Part shown: positions 1 through 9,149 of the stretch, one piece after another | How positions within the stretch are numbered: the stretch's first letter is position 1 | How the letters are laid out: every line of letters begins with the position of its first letter | Source of the DNA: Helicostylum pulchrum | Taxonomy: Eukaryota; Mucoromycota; Mucoromycetes; Mucorales; Mucoraceae | Direction: 5' to 3' | Assembly (NCBI GenBank): GCA_025677825.1 | Contig: JAIXMO010000013.1 | Span: 186,001-250,000 of the forward strand | DNA: 64,000 bases | Program-made: the position numbers and the translations under genes | The notes under the pieces: model-generated | Databases searched by the model: none | Told to the model about the DNA's origin: nothing | The model's input: only the letters and a program-made list of their open reading frames with translations

Positions 1-1412
1 TTTGGGATCAAGTACGTTTGATTAGCCGATAAGGAATAAAATGACTAAATTAAGGAACGATGGAATAATTTGAGTTATTATCTGCCATTGCTATATACTA
101 TAACTGAATTTTCGTAAGATGTATTAACATTCTGATTTATAATAGGTGTAGACTTTCCCGTAGATAAGGCAGGCACACGTTATGATTAGTATAAGTTATA
201 CTTGCTAAATTTCACTCACAATGAATTATTTTGACAGCTAACTCAGTACCGAGATTAACCGGTGCCGTGTATTAAAACGGCAATAGAATTATTTTAAGCG
301 ATAACTTGTTATAAAAAGGAACCATAGATTTAACCATGAACAACTCTCCATCATAAAATAAAGGATACACAGAGTCTCATTTCTTTACTATCTTTTATTT
401 CTATTTTACTATACTCCTTTTTTGCCAATTATCACATAGTTTAAGTAGTAAAAAAAAAAATACTGTTTTATTGTTCATGTTCTGTTTTTTTAAAAATAAA
501 ATCTTAAATTTACTTTTCGATATTTCTCTTTTATTCGAACTGCCGTTTTCACTTTCGTTTTTACTGCCGTTATCTCGCTTCTTCTTTGCCGTGTTGCTAT
601 ACACTGAAATGACTTCCGTGCCATCATCAAGGTAGAATTTTAAACTTTCCTTGTTACTGGATCTAAGTCATTTACGCCAGAATGAAAAAAAAAACAGATA
701 ATACTTAGTTAATAACTTCTCTCATATTTAAAAGGTAAGATAATTTATTTCGACGGTCACGAGCGTTACTTTAGGAGAATTTGAGCATAGTTTTGAGGAG
801 TTTTTGAGAATGAAAAAAAAAAAACTGAAAAGAAAACTTCTCTCTTTTGTAGTATTGGGAATCGAAAAGTATGCTCTTTTTTTCTAATCTTGAATATTTT
901 TTAAGACCTTAGTTTATCATAAATAAAAGTTGGTACGATTAAATCACTGTAGGTGACGATTGTATGATACGTGCAAGAGAAAAAAAAAATCCTCAAGTTG
1001 GTTTTTATTTATAGAAATTGATAGAATTATTTTTATTTGAGTGGATACGAAGCAATTGTATTTCCTCACGTTATCGAAATATAAATTGTATTCGCAGTGT
1101 TAAAAGTGTATCTCACTTTTTGTCTAGCTTATAAAATTGTACTAGTACGTATTATCTTCGTAATTTTTGCAACTACTGTCAAAGTCTTTTTGGAAGATAA
1201 ACTGTTTTACTTTTTTGCTTCGTTTTGTTAGACAGGTCTTTCCCAATTCATGTAGACCACAGTACACTTCCTGGCCGTTAATGCGCAGAAAAAAAGTTTG
1301 AAGTGACGAACGCGTGACTGTGGTTTGTTCAAAGACGCGCAAGCTATTTGAGTTCCTTTTTTTTTTTCAAGAAAACCATTTGTTGATACTTTATTTTTCT
1401 ATTACTTCACAA
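1..1412. other. intergenic, no gene recognised
   Basis: AT-rich DNA with scattered A and T runs. Both strands hold only short ORFs without recognisable domains. The last few hundred bases must include the promoter of the UMP1 gene that follows, but I see no clear core-promoter motif to single out. Confidence 0.5.
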
Positions 1413-2128
1413 ATGGTACCTTTGAATAAAAATTATGACAACAAGAAATGAAGAGATACTAACGAGGTTTTTTTTATGTTAAAAAAATAATAGGCTCTTC
1501 GTCTTGCACCTGAATCACACCCTGAAAATGTTATGAGTACTTTGAACACTACTCATCCCGAGTTAGGTGGTCATGATGCTTTGCGTTATGGTACTCGTTC
1601 CATCAAGACTGAAGTTTTACCTGGACATCCTCTCGAAAATAGATTAGATAACGTAAAGTAAAAAGAGTTTAATGGTAAAAAAAGTAGTTTTTTTTAACAC
1701 TTTCTGGTTTTATATTTTATAGTGGAGCGAGACACAATGGGAGTTAAAGTTGAATTTGGCGCGTCAAGCATATGGTATGCACGCTCCTATCAAGATGATG
1801 ATGGAAAAGAGTATAGTTGAAAAGGTATAGATATTGTTTTTGAGGGTGTGTAGAAAAAGGATAATGCATATTAATTTTTTTTTTTTTGATGTAGCGTCAA
1901 CGTATGCCTATTATGCCTTCTTCCAACATGCATTTGGATATCTTGATGGGTAAAGATGAAACTATTGATTATGAAGATTTCCTTAACGGTATGATATTTA
2001 TATATGTGTACGTGTGTGTATGAATAGCGGTGACTAATTCAATTTTTGTTATATTAGATCCTTCCATGTCAACCGATTCCATTGATTTCCACACTGCTAT
2101 GGAACATAAGCTCAACTTGAAACTCTAA
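1413..2128 (+). CDS. UMP1: proteasome maturation factor UMP1/POMP
   Basis: Assembly chaperone of the 20S proteasome: in this family it binds half-proteasomes, helps beta subunits join and is degraded when the core matures. The spliced product of about 140 residues has the family hallmarks LPGHPLE (HPLE core), ETQWELKLNLARQAYG, APIKMMMEKSIV, DILMGKDETIDYEDFLND and a C-terminal EHKLNLKL. Exons are 1494-1652, 1723-1824, 1895-1988 and 2058-2128, all with GT-AG borders. Exon 1494 starts in frame with ALRLAPES, matching the usual fungal N-terminus MSLRIVP. The start codon must therefore lie upstream, and the best candidate is a one-codon exon, ATG at 1413-1415, followed by a GTACC donor. A TACTAAC branch point at 1457-1463 supports that intron. 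If this is wrong, translation could begin at the in-frame ATG at 1533. It converges with the carboxylase gene. Confidence 0.9.
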
Positions 2129-2257
2129 ATAGTACTACTCCAATCCTCTTTATATATATATAAAATATCAAATTTTTTCGTTTATTATCAGTCTTTTATA
2201 GTTTTTTTTTATACATTTTTACGAGGAAAAAAAAATATGAATCAAAGTAATTTTTTA

Positions 2258-4710
2258 TTACTTCTTTACATCATCAACAGAGCACATCAATACTCTAGCG
2301 TCAACCAATTGATTTTCTTCTACTCTCATTGTAACAATACCATCGTGACGACTAAGGATTTTGACTTCAGTCTTCATAGATTCGATGGATAAAAGAGGCA
2401 TATTCTTCTTTACTTCTGAGCCGGAGGGTGCAAGAACCTTGAGGATACGACAAGGCATAGAAGATGTATAAGGGGTTACTCTATCATCCTCTAAGGCAGT
2501 AACTTTACTCTTGAGACGATCTACCTTGAGCAACTCAACTTGATGACCACGAACAAAATCATGTACAAAGATAGATTTATCATCGATATCTTGAACATCT
2601 TCAGCAATATAAAAGTGTTGTTGAGCACCGTCAATAGTACAACGTAAGAGACCACTGCAGCCTCTGACACCACGAGGACCAGCAACTTCTTTACCGAAAT
2701 CGTTTTCGAATAAAACGATAGAGATGGGAAGTTCAGGTTCGTCTACACCAGGCTGAGCATCATCTTTAGCGAGTACTTTGGCTTGGAACAAATGGCGTTT
2801 ATCGTTATTGGGCTCGCCCAAGTATTCGTATTGGATTTGAACCTCAGGACCGCGATTGACACCAAAAGTGGTACGCTTGTTGCGCCATTTAATGTTACGC
2901 CATCCGGTACGAATGTTCTTTAAGTTAACTTGTTGGCTGCGACGAATAGTCCAGTCAAATAAGAGAGCAGCTACAATACTGTTCTTGACATCATTGATAT
3001 GAGGAGCAGGGAAAAGACGTTCTTTTTCTTGTACAATAAAGTTGGTGTCAAAGGTACCTGATTGGAAACGAGGGTTGTTCATAATACTGATCAAAAACTT
3101 TTGGTTGGTAGTAACACCTATAATGACGGTTCTGGCCAAGACAGCAGCCATACGACGAACGGCTTCAGCACGAGTAGGAGCGTGTACAATGACCTTGGCT
3201 ACCATGGAATCATAAAAGATGGAGATTTCAGAACCATCCTCGACACCGGTATCAAAACGAACACCGGGGATAAATTTGGCAGCGTCTGCAGGGCTCCATT
3301 TATGAATGACACCAGTACGTGGACTGAAATCGTTATCAGGGTCTTCAGCACATAAACGTACTTCAATTGCGTGACCTTGGTACTTGATATTGTCTAAAAT
3401 ACCGAGTTCTTTTAAATTAGCACCTTGGGCAACTAACAATTGTAATTCAACAAGATCTAAACCGGAAATGGCTTCAGTAATAGGATGCTCTACTTGAAGA
3501 CGGGTATTCAATTCTAAAAAGTAGAATTTCTTGGTCTTTTCGTCCAAGATAAATTCTGCTGTACCAGCTCCTACGTAACCTAATTTACGGCCTAGTTCAA
3601 CAGCTGCTGATGTCATGGCTTCACGAAGTTCATTATCAACTGCTGGAGATGGTGTTTCCTAATTATTTTTTTTATGGGGAGTTACTATATTAGGATGATA
3701 CTGGATGACACTGCGGGTTTTTTTTTCTTTTTTCTTACCTCGACTACTTTTTGATGTCTTCTTTGAATTGAACAATCACGTTCATTAATATGATATACGT
3801 TTCCATATTTATCACCAAAGATTTGAATCTATATGTCCTGTTTAATTACTTCTACTTGATATGCATATTTTACTGTGTTACCTCAACGTGACGAATACTT
3901 TCGAAATACTTTTCAATTAAAAGTCTATCAGACCCAAATGCACGAAGTGATTCACCTTTAGCGGCTTCAATCTCTTCCTTCAACCTAGTAGTTGTATGTT
4001 CAATAACAATAATAATGATAGACGCTATTTAAACTTACTGGCTTGTCTCATAAACAGCTCTCATACCTTTACCACCACCACCGGCAGAAGCCTTGAGAAG
4101 AATAGGAAACTCTTTTTATTTAAAAAAAGAGCAGTGTTAGTTTTTTTTTATGCATTATATATGTATACAAACACTATTTACCAATTCTCTTTGCTTCTTG
4201 TTCTAATCTTTCAACAGATTGATCTTGACCGTTATAACCGGGAATAAGTGGAATAGTATTAGCATGCTCCTTAATAAAGACTTTAGCAGCAATTTTATCA
4301 CCAATTGCACGAATATTATCCGGGTTAGGACCGATAAAGTTGATACCAGCTTGAATTACTTGGTCTGCAAAATCAGCATTCTCGGAAAGGAAACCGTAAC
4401 CGGGATGAAGTGCGTCGGCACCACATCTCTTTGCTACTTCGATTAATTTAGCACCGTTCAGGTACGATTCTGCTGCGATTGAAGAGCCGATATGGTATGC
4501 TTCGTCTGCCATTTTAACAAAGGGTGCATTTTCGTCACTATGTATTATTTTATATAAGAGTTTTGCACTGTAAAAAAAATAAATTGCTTTTTTCTTTTAC
4601 CTGTCAGAATAAACGGCAACAGTACTAATACCTAATCTTCTACAAGTGCGAATGACACGACAAGCGATTTCACCACGGTTTGCAATAAGAACTTTATAAA
4701 TAGGAGTCAT
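2258..4710 (-). CDS. biotin-dependent acyl-CoA carboxylase alpha subunit (MCC/PCC-alpha-like)
   Basis: Biotin carboxylase plus biotin-carrier subunit that would carboxylate an acyl-CoA (3-methylcrotonyl-, propionyl- or acetyl-CoA) together with a beta subunit not in this window. Six exons give 710 residues: 4710-4601, 4537-4182, 4111-4039, 3984-3882, 3828-3739, 3658-2258. The N-terminus reads [17 protein letters not shown]; then come the ATP-grasp glycine loop [43 protein letters not shown] and a C-terminal biotinyl domain whose acceptor is Lys ~673 in ESMKTEV, about 37 residues from the end. Two oddities stand out. The biotin motif is SMKT rather than the usual AMKM. The clean start (in-frame stop TAA just upstream) leaves no mitochondrial presequence, although MCC and PCC alpha are normally mitochondrial. 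The exact substrate cannot be told from sequence alone. Confidence 0.88.
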
Positions 4711-4951
4711 ATTGTTTTTTAAAAGAGAAGCTTAGTGAAAAGAAAACGAGAATATATGAAATATATTATATATGTGTATTAAAAAAAGAAACTTGAGAAG
4801 AGAAAAACAAAAAAATGGGAAATATTATAATTTTTATTTATTCTCTCCAAGTATGCGTGTGTGTGTGAAAACAATAGACTGCAATTTCCTTTTTCAAGCA
4901 TTGTAGCTGACAATTCCCCCACACAATTCGGCACATGAAAATATTACCATT

Positions 4952-6367
4952 TTATTCATACTTTTTTTTTAAAAAAAAACAGTTAGTGCATATTAAAAGA
5001 AAGGCCATTTATAATACTACTTGTTACCTTTTTAGCAATCATACCCTCTGGGGGCTTTACTTCGGTTTTTTTTGTACCAATTTCATTCCAGTTTGTAGAA
5101 AGACAAGTACCGTTACTTTCAACAAAACTCTTCATCATGGCTCTTTGAGTGTCTGGGTCTGCGTCTTTATAGATTTTTTGGAATAATGAGTTTAACGCTT
5201 GCTCTCCCTCGGGGTTTGCTTCGTCGTCTAATTCACGACTAAGTGCGTTCCAATCCTTTGATTTCTTTGTGGTTGTAGTAGGTGTACTCGACGTCACTAA
5301 TTTACAAAGTTAATGATATATTTTTTAAAAAAATATCCGTATATATACTTTACTGGCAACAATTTGATCCTCTCCTTCCAAAGTACCCCACATAATACCA
5401 ATCATTTCCTTTCTCAATTTAATTTCAATCTTGGTAGACAAGATCTTGAATGAAGATTCTTTTGGTAAAATCTTATGTGCCAAAGGTTCAAGCTCAAGTG
5501 TATAGTCTGATCCAGTTGGTAACTTTATTGATAAAGATAACTATAACGTACCTCTCTTTTAGTATTATTTTTTTCATGCATTATCTTTTTTTTTTGTATT
5601 ACTTACTGCGTTATCAAAGAAACTGATATCAACTGCGTCACCCTTTACATTCTTGATGAATACTTCAATTGTAATAAATGTATCGTTTTGAAACCATTCG
5701 TATCTATCTTTAACGCGTCAATTATATCCTTTTTTTTTTTAAATGTGTCTGTATGTATTTATCACAACTACCTTGTGGCTTTGACAGTAGCAGGAACAGA
5801 AGGCGCGACAGGGGCGGGTGTAACAACTGGCTCAGTAATCTTGGGCAACTTGTCTTGGTTCTTTCTTAACCAAGTCACCAAAGTCTTTTCTTGAGGATTT
5901 AATTCTTGTGATTGTTCCAAGTGAGTCTGAGCAGCTGAATATTGACCTAAACGATGTAAAGTAATACTTTTTTTTTATATGATAAGTTAATGTGTGATAG
6001 AATTTTGAAGTTGCTTTTTTTCTTACCCAAGTTGTAAGTGAGCTCTGGCTAATAAGCTACGAGAACCTTGCTCTAACAATGCTAAAGCTTGTTCACCGTC
6101 TTTTAAAGCTAAATCCAACTTGTTTAACTTTTGATAAACTTGACAGCTATTTATGTTTTCTTTGTTAAGAATTTTGTTTTAAGGAAGAAGAAAAAAAAAA
6201 GCTGGTTAGTCTTACCGCTTCAAGATAAACTCGGCATTCTTTGGTTCCAAAGTAACTAATTCAGTAAAAAGTGAAAGTGCTTCATCATAATCATCGTCAA
6301 AGAAGGCGTCGTTTGCCTTTGCAAAGAGATCGGCAGACTTTTTTTGTTCTGGAGATAAGTTCAACAT
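4952..6367 (-). CDS. SGT1: SGT1 co-chaperone (TPR-CS-SGS)
   Basis: HSP90 co-chaperone that in yeast links HSP90 and Skp1 for SCF ubiquitin ligase and kinetochore assembly; cytosolic and nuclear. The N-terminal TPR region starts LSPEQKKSADLFAKAND at 6367 and runs on through two further exons (KLNKLDLALKDGEQALALL, LHRLGQYSAAQTHLEQS). A Pro/Ala/Val linker follows. The CS domain (RYEWFQNDTFITIEVFIKNV ... IEIKLRK) lies at about 5700-5390 and the SGS domain (KDWNALSRELDDE, DTQRAMMKSFVESNGTCLST, NWNEIG) at 5297-5028. The last coding exon appears to be only Tyr-Glu-stop (4960-4952), spliced after GMIAKK by a 67-nt intron with CACTAAC at 4988-4982. Without that splice the protein would gain a short unrelated tail. 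Confidence 0.88.
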
Positions 6368-6780
6368 TAAAGAAAAAGATAAAGAAAATAAAAGAAAGTT
6401 ATGGAAACTTGTTTTTTTATATGCGTATTTTTTTTTTTCGCGTGACTACATACAAAGGCGTCAAAGGATTTTTTTCGAACAATGAGATATTTATAAAGAA
6501 TAATCGTAACGTTTGTAAGTAACATTATATGATATTTAAGTAACCTTAATAGTAAATTCTTGAGATACATTCTCATATATTTCTTAGTATCCTTAAAAAG
6601 GTAAATAAAGATAAACATTGTATTCCTTTATTTTGAAATAGTATGTAGTGAAAAGCTTATAAAAACGAAAGTAGCAGACTTACCATTTGATTTTTTTTTT
6701 CTGCCTGTGTCTACATATACTATACCTTTATATTTCAAGCGAACACTTGGCTATTTTTACTTTATTTAATTTATGAAGAG
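6368..6780. other. intergenic, SGT1 upstream region
   Basis: No gene seen. It holds the SGT1 promoter side and runs into the R1 repeat that precedes the F-box pseudogene. Confidence 0.4.
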
Positions 6781-6781
6781 A

Positions 6782-7215
6782 CTTTATAAAAGCATCTAGT
6801 CTTCAAAAGTGACTTATCAATCGAGGTTATTTAGACAAAGGGGTACTTATAAAACTGATAGAGAGATGATAATGAAATAAACCTTAAGTACAAAGTAATT
6901 ATACTTGAATGGAGTGTACATTAACGGTGAATCTTTAGAAAATTAACTAGGAAAAGTAATTAAATACAGACCGTTACTATGTGATGAAAGATTGGAAAGA
7001 GGTACAGTCTAAATCAAATAACACGAATACAAAGATACGTCTTAGTCCTCTATATTATAGCCAGTAGTTTTTAAATGTATTGTTATGTGGTATTCTAATG
7101 TTATTTTCTTTTAAAACGCGTGTTTTTAAGAGAAGGTTTAGAGGGATTCTACCAAATTAGTCGACTGGTTAATTCAATATCCCGGTCAAACACTGATTAA
7201 ATTTAGGGTTCTCCT
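6782..7215 (+). repeat. dispersed repeat R1, copy A (modules 1 and 3)
   Basis: Starts near TATAAAAGCATCTAGTC and contains AAACTGATAGAGAG, AAATTAACTAGGAAAAGTAA, and the near-palindrome TTAAAACGCGTGTTTTTAAG at 7111-7130. The same blocks in the same order recur at 22.5 kb, 35.4 kb and 52.3 kb. Here it lies directly upstream of the F-box pseudogene. Relative to the copy at 52.3 kb it lacks an internal block of about 170 bases (module 2). Confidence 0.75.
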
Positions 7216-7254
7216 TATTTAAATAAAAATTGGCAGTTTTCTTTTTATTTTAAA

Positions 7255-8634
7255 AAAAAACTTTTCAAATTGTCATCGACTCATGTACGCGGGAATACAA
7301 GGTCAGTTACCCCATTTAAAGGCCTTACCAGATTCTGATCATATGAATTTGGAATCTTATGTTTATACTGCGTTATTGTTTAAAAACTCTATAACCAGTT
7401 TATACATATGTGGTGATGATAGTGTATCCGGATACCGAACAATATGTGGTCAATTTGACCAATTTAAAAGCTTATAACGTCTCGAATTTAGAATGCAGTC
7501 CTATACGTACCTGAATCATTTCGACGGTTTGATTGACAAGTGTCCCCACCTAAAGGAGCTTACTTTTCACATAAACGCCGACAAAATACAACGACCAAAC
7601 GAACCCGAACCTGAACCAACGATACATCCGCCCCAGGCATACATAAACTTAAATGTGACTGGAAACTAATCTGTACCGAAAGTTAGTTGGAATATGTAAT
7701 GCATAAATTTCCCAACCTCCAAAGCCTGAAAACCACGGCTGCTGTTAGTGACCCCAAGGTTTCCGGTCCCACTTTGATAAAATCCATAAAGTATGCTATA
7801 TTTAAACCGCATTTCAAATCAAGAATACTCGTCAGAAAAGAAGACCGTTTGAATATTTTTACCGAGTTTATGAAGACAAAAAATGGATGTAAAGACGTAA
7901 CCATAGGTTTTACTGCGCACCAGCCTCCATATGTTTTGTGCGATTTATGTCTGTCCGCTAAAACTGGGGCGAGTGCGAGCCTCGTATAAAATACAGGTGA
8001 CAACCAAGTAGCACATACTCAGTTTTTATCTGAGGCAGGCGGATTGATTCGATCACTTAAAGTACATCGCTTCAGTGCGATTCTGGATACAAAAGGTGAA
8101 GCTAGCAAAAGTATAGATCGGCTATTTGCTATTTTTCAGTTATGTCCTTTATTGGAGGAATGCGCAACTTACGATGCAGTATCTGTATTAGCAAGTCTTC
8201 GCAAATCGAAATACCCTTCTCTAAAGAAATTGTCTATTCTGATACTCAAACATTCTATGCCGCTCGGATTTGTCAATTCCTTATCTTTAAACCTTCCCAA
8301 TCTCTGTGAATTTTCTTTCGGGTTCCGTTATTATGATAATATGAATACGGATCCTATAGCTATCAATATGTCTCATTCATCGCTTGATTCGTTAACATGG
8401 CGAGGTCGCGCTACTAGGGTTAAGTTTGGTGGTGATGTTGAAGTTTACATCAAGTTGAAAACAGATAGAGGGTTAAAATATTATTCTGGCAATAAAGACG
8501 CGTTGCTTCCAGTAGATGAAAATCGTTACCTCTTAGCAACACAAAATACTCGATTCGATATAAATTGTAGAGATCTCAACGAACTTCGAATAATGGATAA
8601 CCTTTGCGAAGATCATTATAGCTGGATTTTTTAA
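7255..8634 (+). pseudogene. F-box/LRR protein pseudogene, copy 1
   Basis: Decayed paralogue of the intact F-box gene at 20.6 kb and of the copy at 35.6 kb. The conserved 5' sequence GTCATC at 7272-7277 jumps straight to GACTCATG, matching copy 3 after an internal loss of about 320 bases that removed the F-box; the ATG itself reads TTG. In-frame stops then follow at 7475 (TAA, where copy 3 has CAA), 7684 (TAG, where copy 3 has CAG) and 7987 (TAA). There is also a one-base deletion near 7630. The final stretch 8044-8634 stays open, ending HYSWIF like its relatives. Flanked upstream by R1 modules 1 and 3 and downstream by R1 module 2. Not expected to make a functional F-box protein. Confidence 0.88.
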
Positions 8635-9149
8635 TCATTTCGCATACTGTCAAATCATAAATTTTGAAAGAGAAAACAACAAACAATTAGCAGCACATGA
8701 TGATTACAAATTTATGAACTTTAGGCAGCCTTTTTTAAAAATATTCCATGTTATCTTTCTTTCTTTTTTGTATACGTATTATTAGTTACTATTTTTAATT
8801 GAGAATAGTTAGTAAAAATTTTAATAGAATTTAAAATGATTTAATGTTTGAGCTCTTGCAGAAAACGATACGCAGCAATTTTTTTATATATAATAATTGT
8901 GTAAGTTCAAGAACTATAAAGTGTTGTAATTCATCATTGCAAAGTAACAGTTCAATGACAACAGTTTTCATTGATAATAACTATATATTTTATAGGTAAG
9001 TGATAAACTTTAGTTTGTGTAAATTAAAGTAGGTCATTGAACGTCTTTCAGGAATTCAGTTGCATTTTCTTTTTCTGTAAATGTTATTGGTCATAATAGT
9101 ACGCTTTTAGGGGTTTATAAAAAAGTTTACAGTTTTTATTACAAGTTTT
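8635..9149. other. intergenic with R1 module 2
   Basis: 3' flank of the pseudogene. About 8790-8945 is R1 module 2 (AATGTTTGAGCTCTTGCAG, then GTGTAAGTTCAAGAACTA), shared with 15.0 kb, 37.4 kb and 52.6 kb. No gene seen. Confidence 0.6.
8790..8945 (+). repeat. dispersed repeat R1, module 2
   Basis: Matches 15005-15155 and 52610-52760 over most of its length, for instance TTTGAGCTCTTGCAGAAAA and CAAGAACTATAAAGTGTTG. Here the module lies downstream of the F-box copy, whereas in copies D and E it sits between modules 1 and 3. Confidence 0.7.

Noticed and set aside
401..604. 67-codon minus-strand ORF, Lys/Ser/Asn-rich
   Set aside because: Low complexity, turns to poly-Phe, no domain, no splice context.
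3062..3355. Plus-strand ORF inside the carboxylase gene
   Set aside because: Shadow of the carboxylase coding frame on the opposite strand.
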